A program made the translations under genes and the position numbers. A DNA stretch of 64,000 bases from Enterobacteriaceae bacterium 4M9. GTDB taxonomy: Bacteria > Pseudomonadota > Gammaproteobacteria > Enterobacterales > Enterobacteriaceae. Every line of letters starts with the position of its first letter. Position 1 is the stretch's first letter. The notes under the pieces were generated by a model that saw nothing but the letters and a program-made list of their open reading frames with translations, was not told the origin of the DNA and ran no database searches. The DNA is taken from contig JAADJJ010000001.1 of assembly GCA_010092695.1 (NCBI GenBank), positions 2,728,001 through 2,792,000 of the forward strand, read 5' to 3'. Positions 45,343 to 53,918 of this stretch are shown one piece after another.

Positions 45343-45771
45343 TTATGGGAAAATGCCCCACCAAACCCACAACATGGCGCCCAACCAGACAATCCAGACC
45401 ATCACTGTGGCATAACCAGCCTGGTGCAACAGACGTGATGCGCCCCGCCAGCGAGCCTCAAACGCCATTGTACGTAACGCAGGTCGCTGCCAGATAATCG
45501 CCAGCGCTTCTCCCAGCGTCTGTCCGGCTTCTGCGTCACTCCAGTTAATCTGGCGGAACAGGCGCGCATCCAGCCATAAACGCCACACCAGCACGCTGGC
45601 CAGCGCTATCATTGCCAGTACCACAATGTGCACCATGCCTTGTGCGTTAACCAGCGCCCAGTACAACGGCGGGCAGAGCATTAACGCAAAATAGCGCCAG
45701 CTTTCAAGCGACGCGACCAGTGCGGCACGCGCTCCTGGTTGCATCAGGCGCGTATGTTCTGTTGAAACCAT
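45343..45771 (-). CDS. Small inner-membrane protein, last gene of ynb operon
   Basis: 142 residues with about three membrane segments (YFALMLCPPLYWALV, IVVLAMIALASVLVW, VWIVWLGAMLWVWWGIF) and a soluble middle part. Family not recognised. Its start overlaps the out-of-frame tail of ynbD by 28 bp, which suggests translational coupling to an intact ynbD in the ancestor. It is probably a subunit or accessory of the lipid-type pathway encoded upstream. Confidence 0.65.
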   Translation of the reverse strand: MVSTEHTRLMQPGARAALVASLESWRYFALMLCPPLYWALVNAQGMVHIVVLAMIALASVLVWRLWLDARLFRQINWSDAEAGQTLGEALAIIWQRPALRTMAFEARWRGASRLLHQAGYATVMVWIVWLGAMLWVWWGIFP

Positions 45772-45834
45772 TGTTCCAGCAATACCTCATCTTCAATACG
45801 GATCATCACTTGCGTACGGCAGTCTCGCACAGTG

Positions 45835-47046
45835 CTAAGTGGCGACTGGCGTTGCTGCCTTACCCTGCTTTAATAACCATGCCGCACTGACCAGTGCACT
45901 GCGTGAAAGGCCAAGTGCACAGTGCACCCGCACGGCTGAGTGCCGCTGTGTGAGCCTTTCCAGCGCTTCCACCGCCTGCTGTAGCGCCCGAATATCGGGC
46001 GTCACCAGATCCAGCAGTGGCACGCAGACATACTCTTTGCCCAGCGTATAGTGCGAACGCGGTAACTCAGCGCACAGATCCAGCACGGCTGTTTCGCCAA
46101 GCGCCGAGCGCGGCCATCCGCTGAGGGTTAGCCCCTGAACCACAGGCGATACCCGCGGCAAGTGTCGGCCCCACAGATACGCCGAAAGTTGCGCTGCTGC
46201 GCGACACGGCCACAACAGTAGCCGGGCTGACAGAGACTGTGCGCCGCGGACATTTTTCTTGAACACATCGGTTCCCAGGCACAGATAGCCGAGGGCAATA
46301 CACAGTGCACCTGCACCAGGCCACCATAACAGCGGGCACACTATACGCCCCAGCACCGCCAGCAGTGCTGCAAGCACGAGATAGCGCAACCCAAGCGTGA
46401 CGCGACGCCTGTCAGGGACGGTGATACGCCAGCCCCCCTGATATGAAATGAGATAGCTTACCAGCACACCTGCGGCGAACCCGCTAATGACATCAATGAA
46501 ATGGTGCTGCCAGGTTGTCAGCACCGACAACGCGATAAGCGCAAACCACAGCCCCGACAGCACACGTCCAATCCGGGGCAAATGGCGGCGAAAATGCAGC
46601 CACAAAAGCCAACTCAGCATAATGTGCAGCGACGGTGCCTGGTTATAAGGCAGGTCAAATTGCTCAAGCTGCTGGAACAACTGCGAAGCCAGCCCCGGAT
46701 CCAGTTCCGGGCGGGTAAAAGAAAAACGCAACGGGAAAAGGAGAAAACCGGCACAGGCCACCAGCGAGGCTGCAATAAGGCGTAACGCAAGCCGGGTTTG
46801 CTCATGGACGCTGGTGCAGACAAACAGCGAGATGCCATAAAGCAGGTCGAGGCTCCAGTAAGGCACAATCGTCCACGGTATGAACGGAATATGCCGCTCC
46901 CAGCCGAAAACCAGGCTCTCAACACCCTCGCGGCTTGCCGTCCAGCTGTTTACCTGACCATAGGTAATAAAAAAGAACGGTGCCAGAAATAACAGCCAGA
47001 CGAATGCCCGCCGGTAAATGTTGCGCGCCTCAGCGGTTAGTTTCAT
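45835..47046 (-). CDS. ynbD: PAP2 phosphatase-dual-specificity phosphatase fusion YnbD, tail frameshifted
   Basis: 403 residues as read, against about 430 in E. coli YnbD. Start ATG 47046 overlaps the ynbC stop (ATGA). Six or so membrane helices carry the PAP2 motifs PSLH (138-141) and HHFIDV (181-186). After about residue 260 comes a cytosolic dual-specificity phosphatase domain with the catalytic loop HCALGLSRSA (Cys about 376, Arg about 382). The frame ends soon after at 45835. The expected tail (STVRDCRTQVMIRIEDEV, then LLEQW) continues in another frame to 45744, so one base is gained (or two lost) within about 45836-45869. All catalytic motifs remain. Possible lipid phosphatase; substrate unknown. 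Confidence 0.85.
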   Translation of the reverse strand: MKLTAEARNIYRRAFVWLLFLAPFFFITYGQVNSWTASREGVESLVFGWERHIPFIPWTIVPYWSLDLLYGISLFVCTSVHEQTRLALRLIAASLVACAGFLLFPLRFSFTRPELDPGLASQLFQQLEQFDLPYNQAPSLHIMLSWLLWLHFRRHLPRIGRVLSGLWFALIALSVLTTWQHHFIDVISGFAAGVLVSYLISYQGGWRITVPDRRRVTLGLRYLVLAALLAVLGRIVCPLLWWPGAGALCIALGYLCLGTDVFKKNVRGAQSLSARLLLWPCRAAAQLSAYLWGRHLPRVSPVVQGLTLSGWPRSALGETAVLDLCAELPRSHYTLGKEYVCVPLLDLVTPDIRALQQAVEALERLTQRHSAVRVHCALGLSRSALVSAAWLLKQGKAATPVAT

Positions 47047-48806
47047 GCCCGACGCACAGCCATGGAAACCGTGAAAATACCCCATTCATCAATGAGCTGT
47101 TCACATTTGTCAAAACCGGCTTCATGGACCAGCGCATCCATTTCACCCTGACTACGCACGCGCATTATCCAGGGCTGATTGTCCCGGTGGCTGGTCAGCG
47201 ACCAGGCGATGGTTTTAAGCTGTGGGTGCCACGGCTGACCGGTATAAAGCAGGATCCCGCCGGGTTCAATGGCTTGCGCCAGCCCGGCGAGCGAGGCGCG
47301 AACCTGCGCGTTATCCGGGAACAACTCATACAAACCGGACACAATTGCGAGGGTTGGCTTTGGCGACAGCGCTGCCAGTTCTGCGGTATTAAACGCATCA
47401 CCGCGTTCAAAACGTGCAATATTGGTCATTGAACGTTCGGCAATCAACGCCTGGCCCTTTTGCACATTGAGTTCGCTATAGTCGCGCAACAAAATAGACT
47501 CAACGCCCTGCTCTTGCGCCAGCGCGTCCAGCACATAGCGGCCATGCCCTGCCGCCACATCTACAATGCGCGCAGGTTTACCTTCTGCACCAAGGCGGGT
47601 AATGGCCTCGCGAATCAGGGCTTCGAGATGTACCTTACGCTGGCGTATGCCTTTCCAGCCAATGCTCTCAAGGTAGCCCCTATCAATCATGCGCCCGAGC
47701 GCATTTTTGCCCTGCGGCGTATTGCGATAGACGTAATCCAGCGTGCTGCCAGAGTCAAAGCCGGTTTTCATACCAAGACGTACGCCTTCGGACTGTATCC
47801 CCAACGTCTTCATGCCGGCTCTCAGTCCGGCGTACCACAGTCCTTCTGCGCTGTAACGTGCCGGCGGTGCCTGTAGGCTGCGCCAGACATCGGCACCCGG
47901 ACTCCAGCGCGACTCCTGCGCATAGTCAAACTGTTGAGGCGCCATAGCATAGAGCGTATCGATAAACTCACGCATCCGGCTGAATGCCATCTCGCGGTTC
48001 TGTTCACCCAGCGTATCGTGATAGAAGCCAGGCAGAATATGCAGTTCTTTAACGCGACTGCGAAGCTTTTGGTAGAAGTCTAGCTGCGGCCTACGGTGTA
48101 CCACGTAATCATCACCGGAAATCAGCAGCTGTGTCGGCGTGGTAATGGCAGCAGCATCGCTCACCACACGCTCGGCCGTTTTATACAACTCAAGCAGGAT
48201 ATTCACCGCAATCGGGCGCGTGACCAGCGGATCGCTGTCAAACGACGCCACGCGCGCTGGATCGTGAGTCAGGAATTTACCCTTAACGTAAGAGTTGACG
48301 TAAAACAGTCCGCGCAGGCGTTGCATCAGCTTCAGTCCGGTGCGGGCAAACGGCACGTAAAGTTTGACTTTAAATGCCGGGGACGCCAGTACCATTCCGC
48401 GAATCGGTGGGGCATAATCATGCACCCATGTTGCAACCAGTACCGCCCCCACGCTCTGCCCAACAACGATAATATCGCGCATTGCCACGCCGCTGTGGTG
48501 CACCACATGACGCATAAATTCTTCAACATCACGCACCGAACGCCCCAGACTCGGACTATAGCCCCGGTCACCTTGCGTTTTACCGTGGCCGCGCGCATCC
48601 CAGGCGTAAAAGTCAGCGTCAGCCATACCCAACTCATCCACGATATGTTGCAACCGCCCGGAGTGCTCATGGCCACGGTGAAACAGTACGATGACTTTAC
48701 GCGCGCTGCTGTTGGTATTCAGCGCAGGCCAGTAGCGATAAAACAAAGCCTGGCCGTCACTGGTGCTGAAAATGAATTCTTCAGGAGTACGTTGCTGATT
48801 ATCCAT
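47043..48806 (-). CDS. ynbC: Alpha/beta hydrolase-methyltransferase fusion YnbC
   Basis: 587 residues from ATG 48806 (AAGGA 7 bp upstream), like E. coli YnbC (585). Residues about 1-300 are a lysophospholipase/monoacylglycerol-lipase-type hydrolase (VIVLFHRGHEHSGRL, DARGHGKTQGDRGY, nucleophile motif VVGQSVGAVL). Residues about 350-585 hold a class I methyltransferase with SAM loop IVDVAAGHGRYVLDAL. The pairing suggests deacylation and methylation of a lipid or head group, but no activity is known. It overlaps its neighbours on both sides (8 and 4 bp). Confidence 0.9.
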   Translation of the reverse strand: MDNQQRTPEEFIFSTSDGQALFYRYWPALNTNSSARKVIVLFHRGHEHSGRLQHIVDELGMADADFYAWDARGHGKTQGDRGYSPSLGRSVRDVEEFMRHVVHHSGVAMRDIIVVGQSVGAVLVATWVHDYAPPIRGMVLASPAFKVKLYVPFARTGLKLMQRLRGLFYVNSYVKGKFLTHDPARVASFDSDPLVTRPIAVNILLELYKTAERVVSDAAAITTPTQLLISGDDYVVHRRPQLDFYQKLRSRVKELHILPGFYHDTLGEQNREMAFSRMREFIDTLYAMAPQQFDYAQESRWSPGADVWRSLQAPPARYSAEGLWYAGLRAGMKTLGIQSEGVRLGMKTGFDSGSTLDYVYRNTPQGKNALGRMIDRGYLESIGWKGIRQRKVHLEALIREAITRLGAEGKPARIVDVAAGHGRYVLDALAQEQGVESILLRDYSELNVQKGQALIAERSMTNIARFERGDAFNTAELAALSPKPTLAIVSGLYELFPDNAQVRASLAGLAQAIEPGGILLYTGQPWHPQLKTIAWSLTSHRDNQPWIMRVRSQGEMDALVHEAGFDKCEQLIDEWGIFTVSMAVRRA

Positions 48807-49446
48807 GATGCTGTCCTTGTGTCTGCTGCTGTAGCACGGTAAACCGTGTTTGCAGCGCATCCTTAAATTGCTGTTTATCGTCCAGCCAGTAACACGGCTC
48901 GTCGATATGAATATCTATGAATAACGGCAGAGGAATGTGACGCCCTTTGCCCATTGAGCGCCCCAGACCTTTCAGGTAGACGGGCACAATCGGCGTCTCG
49001 GGAAATGACTGCGCCAGATACCACAGACCGGATTTAAACCCGGATATTTTCTCAGGCTCGCCGCGCGTCCCTTCCGGGAACAGAATCAGTATCTGGTTCT
49101 GGCGCAGTGCGTCTGCGCAGGCGGCAAGTGGATCGCAGGCATTATCGCCACCGCGCACGACCGGAATAATATTGAGAATATTTTGCGTAAACCAGGCAAG
49201 CAGGCGGTTACGCAGGAAGTAGTCGGCGGCGGCGACCGGGCGAATCATGGCGTGTTGGCGCAGCGGGAACAGCGACAGCAGGGTAAAAATATCCAGATGG
49301 CTGTTGTGATTTGCCACGATAATAGCGGGTCCCTGCAGGGGCAGGCGCTCGCGGTTGTGAACCCGCAGTCCCAGCCAGATACGCAACACCGGCCAGACAA
49401 TGCACAGGCTGAACAACCGGTGCGCAAAGCGATTAATCATGTTCAT
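48799..49446 (-). CDS. PlsC-like lysophospholipid acyltransferase
   Basis: 215 residues. The acyltransferase block I motif is NHNSHLDIFTL (HX4D) and block III is FPEGTRGEPEKI; a hydrophobic N-terminal segment anchors it in the membrane. Proteins of this kind transfer acyl chains to a lysophospholipid or glycerol phosphate. As I recall, E. coli K-12 ynbABCD has no such gene between ynbB and ynbC, so it looks like an extra step. Start and stop overlap ynbB by 1 bp and ynbC by 8 bp. Confidence 0.88.
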   Translation of the reverse strand: MNMINRFAHRLFSLCIVWPVLRIWLGLRVHNRERLPLQGPAIIVANHNSHLDIFTLLSLFPLRQHAMIRPVAAADYFLRNRLLAWFTQNILNIIPVVRGGDNACDPLAACADALRQNQILILFPEGTRGEPEKISGFKSGLWYLAQSFPETPIVPVYLKGLGRSMGKGRHIPLPLFIDIHIDEPCYWLDDKQQFKDALQTRFTVLQQQTQGQHHG

Positions 49447-50366
49447 CAGAAGTAGAAATACCAGACAAAGTGGAAAAACAGCGGCGCGGTGAATATCAAC
49501 GAGTCGATGCGGTCGAGAATGCCGCCGTGCCCCGGCAGCATAGAGCCGCTGTCTTTCACGCCGATATCACGTTTAACTGCCGACATGACAATATCGCCAC
49601 AAAACCCACTAAGCCCAATGAGAAGCCCTGCCAGCGCCGACATACCCACCGACATCGGCGTCATTATTGGCCCCAGTATAACTGCCGCAACAACCGTGCT
49701 GAGTACGCCACCCAATAGCCCGGCCAGGGTTTTATTTGGACTGACCTTAGGCGTTACGCGAATATGACCCAGCGACTTACCCCACAGGTACTGTGCCACG
49801 TCGTTAAACTCGGTCAGTCCAACCAGGAAGATAACCAGTAGCGCACCACCGTGCGTTGGGTCACTGCGCGTGAGCGCCAGCAGGCAGGCGACGTGACTTA
49901 GCGCAAATACGGTTGTCATCAGCCCCCAGTGAAGCTGTGCCGCCGAGCGCAAAAATCCCTGAGTGTCACCCGACAGCACCATACGCACCGGCAAAAACAA
50001 AAAGGCGTAGACGGGAATAAAGATGATGAACATGTTGTACCAGTCCATGCCAATCCACAGATAGTTAAGCGGGATGGCAATGAACATCCACAACAGCGGC
50101 ATATGATCGGAAAACCGCGTGGGAATGAGCGTCAGGTACTCTTTAAGCGCAAGAAAACTGATAAAACCGAAAATAGTCAGCCCCAGCCACAGCGGACTTA
50201 TCATTGCCAGCGCGAATACCGTGATAATCACCCACCAGGAGCGAATGCGTAACGTCAGTTCATGCCAGTTACGGCTTTTGACAAAGACAACAAGAAGCCC
50301 GTTGATAAGGGTCGCTACGGCGAGGATGGCGTAAATAACAACCAGTGACATATACAGTAATGACAT
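49446..50366 (-). CDS. ynbB: CdsA-like phosphatidate cytidylyltransferase YnbB
   Basis: 306 residues with about eight membrane helices. The CDP-diglyceride synthase signature is complete: SAVKRDIGVKDSG followed by LPGHGGILDRIDS near the C-terminus. It should make a CDP-activated lipid from CTP and phosphatidate. It follows ynbA after 2 bp, so the activated lipid is presumably consumed by YnbA. E. coli YnbB has about the same length. Confidence 0.93.
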   Translation of the reverse strand: MSLLYMSLVVIYAILAVATLINGLLVVFVKSRNWHELTLRIRSWWVIITVFALAMISPLWLGLTIFGFISFLALKEYLTLIPTRFSDHMPLLWMFIAIPLNYLWIGMDWYNMFIIFIPVYAFLFLPVRMVLSGDTQGFLRSAAQLHWGLMTTVFALSHVACLLALTRSDPTHGGALLVIFLVGLTEFNDVAQYLWGKSLGHIRVTPKVSPNKTLAGLLGGVLSTVVAAVILGPIMTPMSVGMSALAGLLIGLSGFCGDIVMSAVKRDIGVKDSGSMLPGHGGILDRIDSLIFTAPLFFHFVWYFYF

Positions 50367-50368
50367 GC

Positions 50369-50971
50369 CTATTGCTCCCCCGCTTTCAGCGCCTGGCGAC
50401 AGCGGTTAACTACCGTCAGCACCAGCAGAGCCAGCATCACCAGCCAGACCACGTTAAGCCAGCTACACAGCGCAGGCCACAGTGCCACCAGCAGCCCGCA
50501 GGTGCCGACGACCAGCGCACGGTCACTCTTGCCCATCGGCCCGGCGTAACCGCGCGGCTGCCCCAGGGTTTGTGCCAGCACGCCGCAAAACTCCGTCAGC
50601 GCCGCGGCCAGCACCATCAGCACAACCAGTGCAGCGTTGCTACCTGGCAACAATGCCAACGGTAAATAGAGTGCCGCATCTGAAATAACGTCACCCAGTT
50701 CATTAAGCAATGCACCCAGCCGGGACTGCTGCTGGTATTCGCGCGCCATCATGCCGTCAAGGGCGTTCAGCGCCATGCGGATAAAAAGAATGATCGGCAG
50801 TAAAATAAAAAGATGTGGTTCAGAGAAATACGTAAGACACAAACCAGTGAGCAGGGAAAGAAATAATGCCGCGAGCGTTATTTGGTTTGCGCTAACGTTG
50901 CGCCTGTGCAGCCAGACTAACAACGGGCGCAGGCAGGCCTGAAACCGGGGTTTTATGTCATAAAGTGTCAT
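50369..50971 (-). CDS. ynbA: CDP-alcohol phosphatidyltransferase-family protein YnbA
   Basis: 200 residues with about six membrane helices. The family motif D-x2-DG-x2-AR-x8-G-x3-D-x3-D appears as NALDGMMAREYQQQSRLGAL then LNELGD: the first and third aspartates are Asn here, while the second and last are kept. The enzyme class swaps CMP of a CDP-lipid for an alcohol. Two Asn replacements in metal ligands are unusual and may reflect a different substrate or metal use. First gene of the operon; 168 bp separate it from paaY. Confidence 0.88.
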   Translation of the reverse strand: MTLYDIKPRFQACLRPLLVWLHRRNVSANQITLAALFLSLLTGLCLTYFSEPHLFILLPIILFIRMALNALDGMMAREYQQQSRLGALLNELGDVISDAALYLPLALLPGSNAALVVLMVLAAALTEFCGVLAQTLGQPRGYAGPMGKSDRALVVGTCGLLVALWPALCSWLNVVWLVMLALLVLTVVNRCRQALKAGEQ

Positions 50972-51138
50972 TGTTCTCTGTCCTGAGATTCATCTGTCCT
51001 TAACTTAAGACCTCGCCATTAATACATAAAAAAAACAAGGCCGCAATATTAATAAAATGCGACCCTATCTGTTCATTTTAATTGATTTTACCGGGCTTAA
51101 TATATAAATACGCTGAATATATTGTGACCGGTATTATT

Positions 51139-51735
51139 TTAAATGTTCTTCTTCGTTACTAACCCGTTTTCAAAAACCAGCGTCGGGCGGTTTGCTTCGA
51201 CCTCGCGCAGCGGCTCTACCTGATGCATGCTGTGTTGACAGCGAAGTACCAGCGCCTGATATTCCGCAGTGCCCTGTCGCTTCCAGTCAATCTCTTCGTC
51301 ACGCAGTGGGCGCACCACCTTTGCTGGGCTGCCAATAATCAGAGTATTGCGCTCAAATACAGCCTGTGCTTTTACAAACGCCGCAGCGCCAATAATACAG
51401 TTCTCGCCAATACGTGCTCCGTCCATCACCACGGCATTCATGCCCACCAGCGCATTTCTGGCAATATGGCAGCCGTGCAGAATGGCACCGTGGCCGATAT
51501 GACCGTCTTCTTCCACTACCGTATCGTTTTCAGGAAAGCCGTGCATGACACAATTATCCTGAATATTGGCGCCATCTTTAACAATAATGCGCCCAAAATC
51601 ACCACGCAGGCTGGCATTAGGGCCAATCCACACCCGGTGGCCGATAATCACATCACCTATAAGCACGGCTGTTGGATGGACAAAGCTGTCTTGCGGCACC
51701 ACTGGAGTAAGGCCGTCAATCTGGTAAACCGGCAT
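51139..51735 (-). CDS. paaY: Thioesterase PaaY of phenylacetate catabolism
   Basis: 198 residues, left-handed beta-helix of hexapeptide repeats (VWIGPNASLRGDFGRIIVKD, GAILHGCHIARNALVGMNAV) with gamma-carbonic-anhydrase-like histidines. In E. coli PaaY hydrolyses 2-hydroxycyclohepta-1,4,6-triene-1-formyl-CoA and other dead-end CoA thioesters from a stalled pathway. It is 12 bp downstream of paaX, as in E. coli. Confidence 0.95.
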   Translation of the reverse strand: MPVYQIDGLTPVVPQDSFVHPTAVLIGDVIIGHRVWIGPNASLRGDFGRIIVKDGANIQDNCVMHGFPENDTVVEEDGHIGHGAILHGCHIARNALVGMNAVVMDGARIGENCIIGAAAFVKAQAVFERNTLIIGSPAKVVRPLRDEEIDWKRQGTAEYQALVLRCQHSMHQVEPLREVEANRPTLVFENGLVTKKNI

Positions 51736-51747
51736 AAGCGCTCCTTA

Positions 51748-52671
51748 TTATGGCAACACCAGGCCGCCAAAACGTTGAAAATATCCGCCACCAGGTGCAG
51801 GTAATGCCCCGACCGACGTTTCGCTTTTTTCACTGACAAACACTTGCGCACCTGGCGCCACACGCTGGTAAATGTTGATACAGAGCTGGCGAGCACTCTG
51901 TCCCAGCCAGTGTGGCGGCAGCAACTCGTCCGGCAACAGCGGGTCTTTAAGCACCACGCGCCGGTAAAAATGAATCAGTAACAACTGAATATGAAAACAG
52001 TGTTCCGGCGTCAACTCATCCCCTGCGTCGCGTAACAGCGGTAGCAGCGGGCGAAACGATGTAATGAACTCTTCATAGCGCGCGTTTTTATCACTAAGCT
52101 GCCAGCAGCTTTCTACGCGTGCACGCAGCGCAGTGCGCGACAGCTGTAGCGGCGCACTGGCTTCAAAACAAATCACGTTTTCTGCCACGCCATAATCGTG
52201 CAGCAGGCTTTGTACTTCCGTCAGGCGCTGCGAAGGCGAGGCCATCAGGCTGGGTGCCAGTGCGCCAAAGCCCTGCCACATCAACTCTTTTTTAACCTGT
52301 TGCAACGTGTTTTTCTCAAGCCCTTCAGACAGCAGCAATAGCCACTTGCCATCCCAGCTGGGCTGCCCTTCACGATAAATTTTGCTCTCTGCTCGCCGCG
52401 CCTGGCGCAGACCGAACTCTGTAAGGCGGTAATAGCTGCGCCTGCCCACACGCGACACCTCAAGCCAGCCTTCTTTGTTAAGCCGAAACAGCGCCGTGCG
52501 TACAAAGCGTTCACCAAAACCCAGCCCTTCAAGCATGGACGCCAGGCTGCCCAGCCAGACTTCGCCGCCGCGGTGCAACAGCGCGTCCCCATACAGCGAA
52601 ATAATCAAAGAAGTGCCGCTCACCGGCACAGCATTTACCGCCTGGCGGATAAACTGTTCCACCTTACTCAT
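51748..52671 (-). CDS. paaX: Phenylacetyl-CoA-responsive repressor PaaX
   Basis: 307 residues from ATG 52671, the start that matches E. coli (MSK...FI..AVNAVPVSGTS). N-terminal winged helix with RHRGGEVWLGSLASMLEGL-type segment and SVLGFGERFVRTALFRLNKEG-like recognition region; central and C-terminal domains bind phenylacetyl-CoA. It represses the paaA and paaZ promoters. GGGA lies upstream. The operon with paaY reads away from the paa catabolic genes' 3' end. Confidence 0.95.
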   Translation of the reverse strand: MSKVEQFIRQAVNAVPVSGTSLIISLYGDALLHRGGEVWLGSLASMLEGLGFGERFVRTALFRLNKEGWLEVSRVGRRSYYRLTEFGLRQARRAESKIYREGQPSWDGKWLLLLSEGLEKNTLQQVKKELMWQGFGALAPSLMASPSQRLTEVQSLLHDYGVAENVICFEASAPLQLSRTALRARVESCWQLSDKNARYEEFITSFRPLLPLLRDAGDELTPEHCFHIQLLLIHFYRRVVLKDPLLPDELLPPHWLGQSARQLCINIYQRVAPGAQVFVSEKSETSVGALPAPGGGYFQRFGGLVLP

Positions 52672-52849
52672 GCGATACATCCCTGATGATGTTTAAAAAT
52701 ATAATGAATCATAGCACAAACAGATTTCGTGAAATCATCATGTTACGGATACAGCATGTAACGCGATCTGAATCACGAATCTTGCAGCAGAGAGAAAAAA
52801 CGCCGTTGGTAACATGGCAGGATAAAGGTAGGTCAACTAACGTTTTACA

Positions 52850-52868
52850 GCGCCCGCCCGACGGGCGC
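52850..52868. other. GC-rich hairpin upstream of paaX
   Basis: Stem GCGCCCG / CGGGCGC with loop CCCGA, no T run. Together with the terminator at 52895 it fills the gap between paaX and the OB-fold gene. Confidence 0.5.
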
Positions 52869-52894
52869 GTCTTCGAGTGTTGTGAATATTGCTG

Positions 52895-52920
52895 CCCCGC
52901 CTTACGGCGGGGTCTTTTTT
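52895..52920 (+). terminator. Orphan plus-strand terminator
   Basis: Stem CCCCGCC / GGCGGGG with loop TTAC, followed by TCTTTTTT. No plus-strand gene lies upstream: both neighbours are minus-strand. The T run is on the wrong side for the OB-fold gene. It may end a small non-coding RNA from 52672-52920. Confidence 0.75.
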
Positions 52921-53314
52921 AGCGCGCTGTCTCTATCGTGTCGACCTGCATCATCGGTGGCAGGTGGCTTTTATCCCAACTGCCGCTGATAGTGAGCAAA
53001 TTATCCGGGCTGAGTTCACGTGCTTCAAACACTGCAGGCGGGATGACGACATCCAGCGTGCCGCTCTTATCGCGAAACTGATAGCTGTCATGCCCGGTTT
53101 GCTTAATCAAATGCCCACTGAGCACCAGCGACGCACCGTCATCCAACATTTTTGCCTGTTCGACCGTCATACTACGCTTGTCCTCCTTGTCGTTAGAACC
53201 GCCGTCCTGAACCTGGGCGCGGGAGGTCTTGTTAGCACTGAAGCCGCCCTGCTGCTGGATAAACAGTGCAGGCAGAATCATCAGCAGGCAGACAACTATC
53301 CACGTTTTATGCAT
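52919..53314 (-). CDS. YgiW/YdeI-like OB-fold (BOF) periplasmic protein
   Basis: 131 residues. A signal segment (about 1-20, IVVCLLMILPALF) precedes a short linker and a bacterial OB-fold domain (ASLVLSGHLIKQTGHDSYQF, RDKSGTLDVVIPPAVFEAR, LLTISGSWDK). Members are stress-tolerance proteins of the periplasm. The gene has the stop overlapping the orphan terminator stem and ends just upstream of paaX on the same strand, but 247 bp away. Role unknown. Confidence 0.8.
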   Translation of the reverse strand: MHKTWIVVCLLMILPALFIQQQGGFSANKTSRAQVQDGGSNDKEDKRSMTVEQAKMLDDGASLVLSGHLIKQTGHDSYQFRDKSGTLDVVIPPAVFEARELSPDNLLTISGSWDKSHLPPMMQVDTIETAR

Positions 53315-53387
53315 AGCCGTTTCTCGTTAAGGGGCATGATTTCTTCAGCGTGCCAAAGGGATGGTCGGCTTGCAATAACAACTCAGG

Positions 53388-53645
53388 TTATTGAGGCGGT
53401 TGCGCGGCACAAACCAGTGCCGCAACAATACGCGACGATTCGCCGTGCACACTATCGCCCAGCAGCCTGGTACAGCATTGTTCAATATTTGCCAGATGCT
53501 GCGCCCCATCTGGCAACGCCGCAATTTCCTTCATAATGGCAAGCAGCAACACTTCATAGGCGATGTGCTGTTCGTTAGCGTCACTGGTATTGAGCATGGG
53601 GCAAGCGGCGGCCTGCACTGCCGGCAATGGGCTGATAGCTGACAT
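53388..53645 (-). CDS. Hypothetical 85-residue protein
   Basis: Starts at ATG 53645 behind AGGAG at 7 bp; the longer frame to 53741 has no such site. Cytoplasmic-looking helical protein (IAYEVLLLAIMKEIAALPDG, HLANIEQCCTRLLG) with several cysteines. Family not recognised. Confidence 0.6.
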   Translation of the reverse strand: MSAISPLPAVQAAACPMLNTSDANEQHIAYEVLLLAIMKEIAALPDGAQHLANIEQCCTRLLGDSVHGESSRIVAALVCAAQPPQ

Positions 53646-53918
53646 TGTGCACTCCTGATTTGTTTCATTTATGTTAATAAACATCACAATTACATAATTC
53701 ACCGCAGCCGGATACGGCACGGCGCACATTTCCGGCAGCACAGCGCATTTTTAAGAAGGCATCTTCATAACTTCTTCATTTTCCTGCGGCAAATTTAGCT
53801 GCTGTTGACGTTTTTTTGTTGAATAGTGCGCTTTGTTTATCAGGACAGATGAATCTGATTTCGTGAACCCGTGCCTGGCCTATAGTGCGCGAGTTACTCC
53901 CATAAAAGGAATGGATAT

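Noticed and set aside
52889..53536. 215-codon plus-strand frame over the OB-fold and 85-residue genes
   Set aside because: Both minus-strand genes have signal or ribosome-site support; this frame has neither.
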